Shown here in pieces: positions 26,816 to 35,050 of a stretch of DNA of 64,000 nucleotides. Within the stretch, counting starts at the first letter, position 1. Each line of letters starts with the position of its first letter. Below the pieces are notes generated by a model. That model was given only the letters and a program-made list of their open reading frames with translations, made no database searches and was not told the DNA's origin. The position numbers and the translations under genes were made by a program. Source of the stretch: an uncultured Tenacibaculum sp. (GTDB taxonomy: Bacteria; Bacteroidota; Bacteroidia; Flavobacteriales; Flavobacteriaceae); assembly GCF_947494125.1 (NCBI RefSeq), contig NZ_CANLTU010000005.1, positions 124,001 through 188,000 of the forward strand, given 5' to 3'.

Positions 26816-27877
26816 ATGAATAACAATTATTACGCTATAGTTATGGCTGGCGGTATAGGTTCACGATTTTGGCCTGTAAGTACCCAAGAGTACCCTAAAC
26901 AGTTTCACGATATGTTAGGTACTGGAGAATCTTTAATTCAACGAACTTACAATAGAATTAACCAGCTAATTCCTTCAGAAAATATATTAATTGCAACCAA
27001 TGAACGTTATGAAGACTTGGTATTAGATCAACTACCAAAAACCACTAAAAAACAATTGCTATTAGAGCCAGCAATGCGTAATACAGCTCCTTGTATTTTA
27101 TATGCTGCCTTAAAAATTTATAATCAGAATCCAAATGCAATTATGTTAGTTGCTCCTTCTGATCATTGGATTGAAAACGAAACTGAATTTTTAAACAACA
27201 TAGAAACCTCATTTGAAGCTTCAGCTAATAATGATATTCTAATGACTTTAGGTATTCAACCCGATTCACCTAACACTGGATATGGTTATATTCAATTTGA
27301 AGAGAACTCAAACAATATAAAGAAAGTAAAAAATTTCACTGAAAAACCAGACTTAGAAACTGCACAACAGTTTTTAGCTAGTGGTGATTATTTGTGGAAT
27401 GCAGGGATTTTTGTTTGGTCTGCTAAAAGTATTATAAAAGCTTTTAAAGAACATCTTCCTAAAATGGTTTCGATTTTAGACGATGGAAACAATGTATACA
27501 ATACCGATTTTGAAGACGATTTCATTAAAAACAATTATGAAAAATGTGAAAACATCTCTATTGATTTTGGAATTATGGAAAGAGCAAAAAATGTACATGT
27601 TTTGCCTGTCGATTTCGGATGGAATGATTTAGGCACTTGGGGATCTCTTTATAATAAATTAGGAAAAGATTCGCAACAAAACGCAATTGTTGGTGCTAAA
27701 ACCATTTTTAGAGACGCTAATGGAAATATGATTAGAACTCAAAACGGAAAAAAAGTAGTTATTCAAGGCTTGAATGATTTTATAGTAGTAGAAAAAGATG
27801 ATGTTATTTTAATTTGCCCCCGAAAAGACGAACAAGATATTAAACAAATTAGCGCCGAAGTTAAAAACAAACTTTAA
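26816..27877 (+). CDS. manC: Mannose-1-phosphate guanylyltransferase
   Basis: Makes GDP-mannose from mannose-1-phosphate and GTP, for polysaccharide and glycan synthesis. 353 residues, nucleotidyltransferase domain only, without the isomerase half of bifunctional ManC/AlgA. Signature VMAGGIGSRFWPVSTQEYPKQF (nucleotide loop, Arg18/Lys26 type residues), LLEPAMRNTAPCI, VAPSDHWIEN, FTEKPD and WNAGIFVW are all as in the family. Last gene of the SDR-SprT-ManC unit; ends at a strong terminator. Confidence 0.95.
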   Translation: MNNNYYAIVMAGGIGSRFWPVSTQEYPKQFHDMLGTGESLIQRTYNRINQLIPSENILIATNERYEDLVLDQLPKTTKKQLLLEPAMRNTAPCILYAALKIYNQNPNAIMLVAPSDHWIENETEFLNNIETSFEASANNDILMTLGIQPDSPNTGYGYIQFEENSNNIKKVKNFTEKPDLETAQQFLASGDYLWNAGIFVWSAKSIIKAFKEHLPKMVSILDDGNNVYNTDFEDDFIKNNYEKCENISIDFGIMERAKNVHVLPVDFGWNDLGTWGSLYNKLGKDSQQNAIVGAKTIFRDANGNMIRTQNGKKVVIQGLNDFIVVEKDDVILICPRKDEQDIKQISAEVKNKL

Positions 27878-27880
27878 ATT

Positions 27881-27919
27881 AAATAAAAAACGAAGCTTTA
27901 AAAGCTTCGTTTTTTATTT
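27881..27919. terminator. Bidirectional terminator
   Basis: Perfect 19-base arms around a single A, with core CGAAGCTTT and A/T tracts on both sides, between convergent manC and lpxK. Confidence 0.9.
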
Positions 27920-27938
27920 ATCTATATATTGATTCTTA

Positions 27939-28973
27939 TTAAATCATTTTTTTTATTTCTTTGATAATAAATTCATTAAATTTTTCTTCTTCAGTTATAA
28001 ATTGACTTTTTATTGTAATAAAATGTACATTTTTAAGCTTTTTTTCTAATCGCATATAATCTTTCTCTGTTGTTAAGATTATTTTTTTAGTAGAATTTAG
28101 CTTTTCAAATTCATTTTCTATTTTTAAAATATCGTTTTCAGTAAAATCATAATGATCGGGATATTTTAAATGCTTATAATTTATTTTTTCTTCTGAAAGG
28201 TAGCTTAATAACGAAGTAGGATTCGCTATTCCTGTTACCAACAAAACCTCTATACTTTTTAAATCAGAAATGGCAAATTTTGACACTCCTCCCTTTAAAT
28301 TTTCATCATAAGAAATACGTGTAAAAAATAATTGCTGATTCTTTCTTAATTTAATTTTTTTCTTAATTTTTTGCTGCTCTATTTCTGATATGCTTTTAGG
28401 GCATTTAGTAACAATAATAGCACCTGCTCTACTTGCTCCTCTTTTACTCTCCCTTAAATTCCCTGTAGGTAATATAAAATCGTCAACAAACAAGTCATTA
28501 TATTTTGTTAATAACACATATGTACTTGCTTTTACTTTTCTATGCTGATAAGCGTCATCTAACAAAACTATTTGTGGTGATTTACTCTCTTTTAACAACT
28601 GTTGAATTCCATTAGTTCTATCAGCGTCTACAGACACCGTAATCTCTTCTCCAAATTTTTTAAAAAACTGAAGTGGTTCATCTCCAACATCTGTTGCAAT
28701 ATGTTTAGAATTTACTACTTGAAAACCTTTAGTTTTTCTTTTGTACCCCCTACTTAAAGTAGCTACTCTAAAATCATTTTTTAATAATCTAATTAAATAT
28801 TCTATTTGTGGAGACTTTCCTGTACCTCCAACACTCAAATTACCAACTGCTATTACAGGAACTTTAAAAGATGTAGACTTTAATATTCCTACATCAAAAA
28901 ACCAATTACGTATTGAGGTAATTATATCATACAAAATTGCAAACGGAAATAATAAAAATCGAAGTAACTTCAT
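27939..28973 (-). CDS. lpxK: Tetraacyldisaccharide 4'-kinase LpxK
   Basis: Inner-membrane kinase that phosphorylates the lipid A precursor at the 4' position. 344 residues. An N-terminal membrane-associated helix (LLRFLLFPFAILYDII) precedes the Walker A loop GNLSVGGTGKSP (44-55), followed by RGYKRKTKG and VLLDDAYQHRKV (Asp-Asp-x2-Gln-His motif), all as in LpxK. Shows that the cell makes standard lipid A. Its promoter overlaps that of the divergent nif3 gene, and its transcript may be leaderless. Confidence 0.95.
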   Translation of the reverse strand: MKLLRFLLFPFAILYDIITSIRNWFFDVGILKSTSFKVPVIAVGNLSVGGTGKSPQIEYLIRLLKNDFRVATLSRGYKRKTKGFQVVNSKHIATDVGDEPLQFFKKFGEEITVSVDADRTNGIQQLLKESKSPQIVLLDDAYQHRKVKASTYVLLTKYNDLFVDDFILPTGNLRESKRGASRAGAIIVTKCPKSISEIEQQKIKKKIKLRKNQQLFFTRISYDENLKGGVSKFAISDLKSIEVLLVTGIANPTSLLSYLSEEKINYKHLKYPDHYDFTENDILKIENEFEKLNSTKKIILTTEKDYMRLEKKLKNVHFITIKSQFITEEEKFNEFIIKEIKKMI

Positions 28974-29004
28974 TGTATCAAAAGTAATAAAAATCTTAAC
29001 TTTG
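28973..29004 (+). promoter_or_regulatory. nif3 promoter
   Basis: TTG 28973-28975, 21-bp spacer, TAACTTTG 28997-29004; leader of about 13 bases to the ATG at 29024. Overlaps the lpxK promoter on the other strand. Confidence 0.7.
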
Positions 29005-29010
29005 ATTCAA
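28979..29010 (-). promoter_or_regulatory. lpxK promoter
   Basis: On the minus strand TTG (29010-29008), 21-bp spacer, TACTTTTG (28986-28979). The ATG of lpxK begins 5 bases after the -7 box, so the transcript would start at or next to the A of ATG. Confidence 0.65.
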
Positions 29011-29023
29011 GATATTTTATATT

Positions 29024-30118
29024 ATGCAAATAAAAGACATTACAAACTATATTGAAGAATTGGCTCCTCTTTCTTATGCCGAAGATTTTGACAATGTAGG
29101 TTTATTAATCGGTAATTATGCTACTGAAGTGACTGGCGTATTAGTTACTTTAGACACTTTAGAAGAAACAGTTAATGAAGCAATTGCTAAAAATTGTAAT
29201 TTAATTGTTAGTTTTCACCCAATTGTTTTTAGCGGATTGAAAAAAATTAATGGGAATAATTATGTAGAGCGAGTAGTTTTAAAAGCTATTCAAAATAATA
29301 TAGCTATCTATGCTACACATACGGCCTTAGACAATGTAAACAATGGTGTTTCAGCTAAAATGTGCGAAGTTTTAGGTTTACAAAACTGCAAAACGTTAAT
29401 TCCTAAAAAAGGTTTAATAAAAAAACTAACTACTTATGTTCCTCTTAGCAGTGCCGATAATGTAAGAGAACAACTATTTAAAGCTGATGCAGGAAACATC
29501 GGTAATTATGACAAATGCTCTTTTAATGTTCAAGGTACAGGTAGTTATAGAGGAAATGAAAACTCAAGCCCTACAGTAGGCAAAAAAGGTGAAGAAATTT
29601 TTGAAGAAGAAATTTGCATATCTGTTACTTTTAATAGTTTTTTAGAACAACAAATCCTTAATGCTCTTTTTAAACACCATCCTTATGAGGAAGTTGCTTA
29701 TGAAGTAATTACACTAAACAATACGAACCAAAACATTGGTATGGGAATGATTGGTAATTTACCTTCTGAAATGAATGAAAAAGATTTTTTACTTTTTGTA
29801 AAGAATATTTTTAAAACAGATTGTGTTAGACATTCATCATTACTAAATAAAACTATTAAAAAAGTAGCTGTTTTAGGTGGATCTGGAAGCTTTGCCATAA
29901 AAAATGCTATAAAAGCAAAAGCAGATGCTTATATTAGTGCAGATTTTAAATATCATGAGTTTTTTAAAGCTGAAAATAAAATATTACTTGCAGATGTTGG
30001 ACATTATGAAAGTGAGCAGTTTACAAAAAACCTTTTGATTGATTATCTTAGCAAAAAATTTAGTACTTTTGCAATTATTTTAAGCGAAAAGAGTACAAAT
30101 CCAATACACTATATATAA
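29024..30118 (+). CDS. Nif3-like dinuclear metal centre protein
   Basis: Nif3/YqfO family (GTP cyclohydrolase I type 2-like), 364 residues. Metal-site stretches: DFDNVGLLIG, VSFHPIVFSG (His), YATHTALDNVNNGV (His, Asp) and the C-terminal DVGHYESEQF (His, Glu). The central part (about 130-240) is the PII-like insert found in Gram-positive and Bacteroidetes members, with HHPYEEVAYEVI. Hexameric, cytoplasmic; activity unsettled in the family. 3 bases before the next gene, so the two are co-transcribed; this pairing with a coiled-coil ribbon protein is common in bacteria. Confidence 0.93.
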   Translation: MQIKDITNYIEELAPLSYAEDFDNVGLLIGNYATEVTGVLVTLDTLEETVNEAIAKNCNLIVSFHPIVFSGLKKINGNNYVERVVLKAIQNNIAIYATHTALDNVNNGVSAKMCEVLGLQNCKTLIPKKGLIKKLTTYVPLSSADNVREQLFKADAGNIGNYDKCSFNVQGTGSYRGNENSSPTVGKKGEEIFEEEICISVTFNSFLEQQILNALFKHHPYEEVAYEVITLNNTNQNIGMGMIGNLPSEMNEKDFLLFVKNIFKTDCVRHSSLLNKTIKKVAVLGGSGSFAIKNAIKAKADAYISADFKYHEFFKAENKILLADVGHYESEQFTKNLLIDYLSKKFSTFAIILSEKSTNPIHYI

Positions 30119-30121
30119 CAG

Positions 30122-30892
30122 ATGGCAAAAAAAGAAGTAACGGTAGAAGAAAAGTTAAGAGCCTTATACGATTTACAGTTAATTGATTCTAGAATTGACG
30201 AAATCAGAAACGTTCGTGGTGAATTACCTTTAGAAGTTGAAGATTTAGAAGATGAAGTTGCCGGATTAAATACTAGACTTTCGAATTTAGCTGAAGATGT
30301 TAAAAATTTAGATACTGAAATTAGCAACAAAAAATTGTCTATTGACGAATCTAAAACATTAATTGCTAAGTACGAAGAACAACAAAAAAATGTTCGTAAC
30401 AATCGTGAGTTTGATTCTTTAACTAAAGAGGTTGAATTTCAAGAATTAGAAATTCAGTTATCTGAAAAAAGAATTAAAGAATACAAAGTAAAAATAACTC
30501 AGAAAAATGAAGTTATTTCTGGAACAAAAGATAAATTAAAGCAACAAGACAATCACTTATCTCATAAGAAAGGGGAACTTGATGCTATTTTAAAAGAAAC
30601 TGAAAAGGAAGAGCAATTATTAAGAAAGAAATCTGAAGAATACTCTCAATCTATCGATGCTCATTTATTAACAGCTTACAATAGAATTCGTACTAAAGTA
30701 AGAAATGGATTAGCTGTTGTTGCAATTGAGCGTGGTGCCGCTGGAGGTTCTTTCTTTACAATTCCACCACAAGTACAGTTAGAAATTGCTAACCGTAAGA
30801 AAATTACAATTGATGAGCACAGTGGGCGTATTTTAGTTGATGCTGCTTTAGCTCAAGAAGAAAAAGAAAAAATTGACAACTTATTTATTTAA
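30122..30892 (+). CDS. Coiled-coil C4 zinc-ribbon family protein without cysteines
   Basis: 256 residues. About 5-180 is a long antiparallel coiled coil rich in E/K/L; the C-terminal 60 residues align with the zinc-ribbon domain (zf-RING_7) of the bacterial CdsZ/Slr-type family, keeping the landmarks IPPQVQLEI and SGRILVD. In that family two CxxC pairs bind zinc; here they read AAGGS and DEHSG, and the whole protein has not one cysteine. The fold must therefore be held together without zinc. Translationally close to nif3 (3 bases). Function unknown, possibly nucleic-acid or protein binding as proposed for relatives. Confidence 0.88.
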   Translation: MAKKEVTVEEKLRALYDLQLIDSRIDEIRNVRGELPLEVEDLEDEVAGLNTRLSNLAEDVKNLDTEISNKKLSIDESKTLIAKYEEQQKNVRNNREFDSLTKEVEFQELEIQLSEKRIKEYKVKITQKNEVISGTKDKLKQQDNHLSHKKGELDAILKETEKEEQLLRKKSEEYSQSIDAHLLTAYNRIRTKVRNGLAVVAIERGAAGGSFFTIPPQVQLEIANRKKITIDEHSGRILVDAALAQEEKEKIDNLFI

Positions 30893-30912
30893 TTTTTCTT
30901 TCAATATATATT

Positions 30913-30944
30913 AAAAAAAACTCTCGAAAACGAGAGTTTTTTTT
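30913..30944 (+). terminator. Terminator after the nif3 operon
   Basis: AAAAAAAACTCTCG, AAAA loop, CGAGAGTTTTTTTT: 14-base arms and a long T run. Confidence 0.9.
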
Positions 30945-30990
30945 TGCTGTTAACTCTTCTTAATTTTAAATTTTATTAAAAAAGATATTT

Positions 30991-31219
30991 ATGGCTACTC
31001 AAGTTTGCCCAAAATGCAATGAAGACTCTTTTACATGGTACATTGAGAATCAAATATCAGAACGAACAATCTGGAGTTGTCACAAATGTAACTACCAAGC
31101 TTATGAAGATGAATTTCATGAGAAAAATTGTTCAATTTGTAAAAACAAAATCAAAATTAAAGGACAATGAAAAAAATTATTGGTGGTGCTTTACTTGTAA
31201 AAAGCTTTACAATTCATGA
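30991..31219 (+). pseudogene. Small double zinc-ribbon gene with a +1 frameshift
   Basis: ATG at 30991 opens a 59-codon frame (stop 31168-31170) with Cys pairs CPKC (6-9), CHKC (30-33) and CSIC (47-50). The partner of the last pair is missing in that frame but present in the next one, where codons up to the TGA at 31217 read KDNEKNYWWCFTCKKLYNS. Removing one A from the five-A run at 31141-31145, directly after Cys50, joins both into a 75-residue protein with four CxxC pairs, that is, two complete zinc ribbons. It is thus either a recent pseudogene, a homopolymer sequencing error, or a frameshifted gene. Function unknown; ribbons of this kind bind nucleic acid or protein partners. Confidence 0.75.
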
Positions 31220-31285
31220 TGAGTATTAAATCACATACTCTTCTGTCCAATCAATAATTCGACCATAGTTTAAAAAAAATTTTAC

Positions 31286-31319
31286 AAAAAAACTCGAACC
31301 ATACGATTCGAGCTTTTTT
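31286..31319. terminator. Bidirectional terminator
   Basis: AAAAAAACTCGAA, 8-base loop, TTCGAGCTTTTTT with one mismatch, between the frameshifted ribbon gene and the convergent DUF349 gene. Confidence 0.85.
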
Positions 31320-31337
31320 ATTTATTATTTACTAAAA

Positions 31338-33182
31338 TTAGTAATCTAACCTTTTTAAGTAATCTAATTTTGTTTGCCAAACATCTAACTGGTCTTTAAA
31401 CTTTTGTATTCCTTTACGTACGTTTTGCACTAATGGATTATCTTCCGTAGCATTCGAAATAAAACTTAAATTATTTTCTAATTGCTGCATATCACGAACA
31501 GATTCATCTATTTTTTTACGAATAAAATATTGTTCACTATCTAACTTTCTAAAATCTTCTTGGGCCAAATAAGTCTCTACAGTATTTTTAAACTTCATCA
31601 TTTCAATATCACTTCTACTCATATTTAAGTTTCCTAAATGAGCATCAATTGCCTTGTTAAATTTCTCATCTAAATGACGTGCATTTCTAGGCAAAGAACC
31701 TAACTCCCTCCATTTAACAATATTTTCTTGAACATTCTCTAACGTTAAGTTCTCTGATGTTTTAATTCCCTCTATGAACTCTTTCTTAGCTTCTACAACA
31801 GCTAACTGCTCTTTATTTTGTTCATTTTTCTGAGCATGAAGTCTATCGAAATAATAATTACAAGCATTTTTAAAACGTTTCCATATATCATCAGAAAATT
31901 TTCTTGGAACATGTCCTATTTTCTTCCAATCAGATTGTATACGTTTCATTGTATTTGTAGCCTCATTCCAATCTTCGCTGTCTTTAATGCTTTCTGCCAA
32001 CTCAACAAGTTCCATTTTCTTTTTTAAGTTGTCATTCTGAGCGCTCTTCTCCCCTTTATAGAAAACATTTTTAGAACTATTAAATTTTTTTGTTGCTGTT
32101 TTAAATTCTTGCCATACTGCCTCACTTTTACTGTAAGGTAACTTACCTATATCAAAGTATTTTTTACGTAGTTTTTCTATTTCAACAATACTTTTTTGCC
32201 AATCATTATGCGATTTATTATTTGAAGTGTCAAATGCATTAATTTCAGCAATCACTTCTAATTTCGCATCAATCATTACTTGATACTTAGATTTTAATTC
32301 TTTAAAGTATTGATGACGCTTATCGTGTATCTTCTTTGTTGCTTCACTAAATTTACCCCAAACATCTTCTCTATGTTCTTTTCCTACAGGACCTATTTCC
32401 TCTTTCCATAAACGGTGCAACTCTTGTAACTCTTTAAAAGCTACATTTACATCAGTTATTTCATTTAAAGATTCTGCTCGTGTTATTAACTTTAATTTTT
32501 CTTCTAAATTATGTTTAAAGTCTAACTCTCTAAAATCTTTATTTAAGTGTAATAAATCATAAAAACGCTCTACATGGTGATGATATGTTTTCCATGTATC
32601 ATTATATTTCGTTTTTGATACCGCCCCTATTGCTTTCCATCTCTTTTGAATTTCTTGGAATTCATTATACATTGTCTTAGGGTCAGCATTTACAATTAAT
32701 GCTTTTAACTCATCAATTAAAACATTTCTTTTTTCTAAATTTTCTTTTAATTGCTTTTCTAACTGAGAATAATAAGCATCTCTCTTAGATTTGTATTCTC
32801 CTAATAATTTATTGTATTCTGATTTTACTGGGCTAGAAAATTGAAAATCGATAGAATTACCTCCTTCAGCTAAAAATGCTTCTTTTTTCTCAGCTAATAA
32901 AGCTCCAAACTTAGCATTAAATGCATTTTTTAATGCATCTACATTTGCCTTTAATTGCTGAACTTGATAAGTCTTTATTAACTTACTTAACTCTTCAACC
33001 AACTCTTCTTGCTTCATAGAAGCATAATCAAGCATTGGTATTTCATGCTTTTCATCAGCTTTCTCAGCTTCATTTGCAACCTCATTTTCTACTTCATTTA
33101 CAGCACTTTCGGTTTCTTTTATCACCTCTGCGCTCTCTTCAATAATTGGTTGTTGTAATTTTTCTTCGTTATTTTCTAACAT
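31338..33182 (-). CDS. DUF349 repeat protein
   Basis: 614 residues, cytoplasmic, almost wholly helical. An acidic low-complexity start (1-50) precedes tandem DUF349 repeats of about 70 residues, recognised by recurring W-K-x-I-G/W-K-E-x-G-P-V type turns: QKRWKAIGAVSKTKYNDTWKTY, HRLWKEEIGPVGKEHREDVWGKF, KKYFDIGKLPYSKSEAVWQEF, SDWKKIGHVPRKFSDDIWKRF and VKWRELGSLPRNARHLDEKF. At least five units can be counted. Function is unknown in the family. Own promoter just upstream. Confidence 0.93.
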   Translation of the reverse strand: MLENNEEKLQQPIIEESAEVIKETESAVNEVENEVANEAEKADEKHEIPMLDYASMKQEELVEELSKLIKTYQVQQLKANVDALKNAFNAKFGALLAEKKEAFLAEGGNSIDFQFSSPVKSEYNKLLGEYKSKRDAYYSQLEKQLKENLEKRNVLIDELKALIVNADPKTMYNEFQEIQKRWKAIGAVSKTKYNDTWKTYHHHVERFYDLLHLNKDFRELDFKHNLEEKLKLITRAESLNEITDVNVAFKELQELHRLWKEEIGPVGKEHREDVWGKFSEATKKIHDKRHQYFKELKSKYQVMIDAKLEVIAEINAFDTSNNKSHNDWQKSIVEIEKLRKKYFDIGKLPYSKSEAVWQEFKTATKKFNSSKNVFYKGEKSAQNDNLKKKMELVELAESIKDSEDWNEATNTMKRIQSDWKKIGHVPRKFSDDIWKRFKNACNYYFDRLHAQKNEQNKEQLAVVEAKKEFIEGIKTSENLTLENVQENIVKWRELGSLPRNARHLDEKFNKAIDAHLGNLNMSRSDIEMMKFKNTVETYLAQEDFRKLDSEQYFIRKKIDESVRDMQQLENNLSFISNATEDNPLVQNVRKGIQKFKDQLDVWQTKLDYLKRLDY

Positions 33183-33216
33183 ATCTACAATGTTTAAGTT
33201 CCTTTAATTTAGATTA

Positions 33217-33245
33217 TAAAGATACGCATTCTTATAAAATACCAA
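33217..33245 (-). promoter_or_regulatory. DUF349 gene promoter
   Basis: On the minus strand TTG (33245-33243), 18-bp spacer, TATCTTTA (33224-33217), 7 of 8 to the -7 consensus. Confidence 0.6.
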
Positions 33246-33270
33246 ACTTTATTTTAAGTGAATTATAGTT

Positions 33271-34029
33271 CTACTTATTCCAAATTCTCCATGCCTTTTC
33301 TGCCTGTTGTTCTAACATTTCTAGCCCATTTTTTATATCAGCTCCTTTTTCTTTTCCTTTTTTTAAAAATGTTGTCTCTGACGGGTTATATATTAAATCG
33401 TATAACAAATGATTTGAAGTTAAATATTCATAAGGTATATCTGGCTTATCATTTATATTTGGATGTGTTCCTAGAGGAGTACAATTAATAATTAATAAAC
33501 ATGACTCTATTAATTCTTTAGATAAAGTATTGTAGGCTATCTCTTTTTTTTCTTTTGGATTTCTTGAAACAAACTTATATTTAATTCCTAAATCCTCTAA
33601 CACATATGCTACTGCTTTTGAAGCTCCTCCTGTACCTAAAATTAATGCTTTTTTATGGTGCTTTGCTAGCAAAGGTTTTAACGATTTTTTAAAACCATAA
33701 ACATCTGTATTAAACCCCTTTAATTTTCCTTTTTTTGATATTTTTATAGTATTAACAGCACCTACTTTTAGCGCTTTTTTATCTATTTTATCTAGATAAT
33801 TAAACACTTCCAATTTATAAGGAATTGTTACATTCATTCCTTTTAAATTGTTTTTATTTTCTTTTATTTTACTTGATAATTCTTTTATTGATTGAATATC
33901 AAAATTAATATACTCACTATTTTTTATATCTAAGTCTTTAAACTTTTTTGTAAAATATCCTTTTGAAAAAGAATACGATATGTTTTTTCCTACTAAAGCG
34001 AAAAGTTTTTTACTTCCTTTTCCTTCCAT
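33271..34029 (-). CDS. aroE: Shikimate dehydrogenase
   Basis: NADPH-dependent reduction of 3-dehydroshikimate to shikimate in aromatic amino-acid synthesis. 252 residues. Substrate-binding SYSFSKGYF (Ser pair), catalytic Lys72 in NVTIPYKLEVF and Asp109 in GFNTDVYGF, NADP loop ILGTGGASKAVAYVL and C-terminal NGLEMLEQQAEKAW are all intact. Its first 20 bases overlap the end of the upstream DUF368 gene, so it is translated from the same transcript as the envelope genes. Confidence 0.96.
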   Translation of the reverse strand: MEGKGSKKLFALVGKNISYSFSKGYFTKKFKDLDIKNSEYINFDIQSIKELSSKIKENKNNLKGMNVTIPYKLEVFNYLDKIDKKALKVGAVNTIKISKKGKLKGFNTDVYGFKKSLKPLLAKHHKKALILGTGGASKAVAYVLEDLGIKYKFVSRNPKEKKEIAYNTLSKELIESCLLIINCTPLGTHPNINDKPDIPYEYLTSNHLLYDLIYNPSETTFLKKGKEKGADIKNGLEMLEQQAEKAWRIWNK

Positions 34030-35017
34030 AAAATTCTATAATTAAAATTAAAATAATACCTAGTAAAATAAAAGTCATTGAAACCCAAGTTTCCTGTGTT
34101 GAAAAATCAGGCATAAAGCGTTCGTAATTTTCAACAATTTTATTTCCATTTCGGTCTAATAAAAATGAATCATTGTTTACTTTATATATAGTTTCCTTCC
34201 AAGGCCATACAATACCAAGCGATCCTGTAATAAATCCAATAATAACCGCAGTCACTATCTGATGCCACCTCTTTAAAACATATCCTAAAACATGTGATAT
34301 CGATACCAGTCCAAAAGCTGAACCTGCTGTGAATACCGAAATTACTTTCAAGTATCTTATTTTAGTTTGATCTTTCAACACCTCAAAATCACCAGATAAA
34401 AGGCTCGTAACTACACTTCCTAAAGCATTTACACTATCTACTAAAAGAAGTACATAATTACCTAATAAAATTAATATAAATGAACCTGACAATCCTGGAA
34501 GTGTCATCCCTGATACTCCAATAATTCCACAAACAAAAACAAACCAAAGATTATCATTTTCTTTTGCTGGAGTCATAAAACTTATAGCTATTCCAATAGA
34601 AGCTCCTATAATTAAAGAAACTACATTCTTCAACCTCCAATCATTAAAATCTTTTGATATATAATATATTGAACCAATAATCATTCCAAAAAACCATGCC
34701 CAAACATAGAGTTCATAATTCTTTAAAAAATAATCTAATACTAAAGAAACACTAAAATAACTAAACATACTTCCTAACATAACTAGTGCTAAAAATTGTA
34801 TGTTTGTATACTGAGCAAAGCTTTTAAATCGCCCATTTAAAAACAGCTTAAATGCCTTTCCGTTTATTCTTTGAAATGTAAAAATAAGTTCTTCATAAAA
34901 CCCCATTACAAAGGCCACCATACCTCCTGAAACTCCTGGCACCTTGTTAGCTCCCCCCATAGCCAACCCTTTTAAAAAAAGGTTTATCTTTTGCAATAAT
35001 GTACGTTCGTTATACAT
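34010..35017 (-). CDS. DUF368 polyprenyl-phosphate transporter, copy 2
   Basis: Multi-pass inner-membrane protein, 335 residues, of the DUF368 family, whose members (PopT) flip undecaprenyl phosphate back to the cytoplasmic face for reuse in cell-wall and O-antigen synthesis. The signature near the N-terminus reads MGGANKVPGVSGGMVAFVMGFYEEL; an inverted-repeat counterpart SGMTLPGLSGSFILILLG occurs near 170, as in the family. Differs from the neighbouring copy in the first motif (Asn-Lys instead of Asp-Val), so the two may differ in substrate. Second in tandem, 33 bases after copy 1. Confidence 0.9.
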   Translation of the reverse strand: MYNERTLLQKINLFLKGLAMGGANKVPGVSGGMVAFVMGFYEELIFTFQRINGKAFKLFLNGRFKSFAQYTNIQFLALVMLGSMFSYFSVSLVLDYFLKNYELYVWAWFFGMIIGSIYYISKDFNDWRLKNVVSLIIGASIGIAISFMTPAKENDNLWFVFVCGIIGVSGMTLPGLSGSFILILLGNYVLLLVDSVNALGSVVTSLLSGDFEVLKDQTKIRYLKVISVFTAGSAFGLVSISHVLGYVLKRWHQIVTAVIIGFITGSLGIVWPWKETIYKVNNDSFLLDRNGNKIVENYERFMPDFSTQETWVSMTFILLGIILILIIEFYGRKRK

Positions 35018-35050
35018 TCTTATTCTATTAGGTTCTGTAGTATTTTAACT

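Noticed and set aside
31019..31219. Open frame of 66 codons as a separate gene
   Set aside because: Its first part is the shifted reading of the zinc-ribbon gene; only its last 25 codons look like protein and they complete the frameshifted gene.
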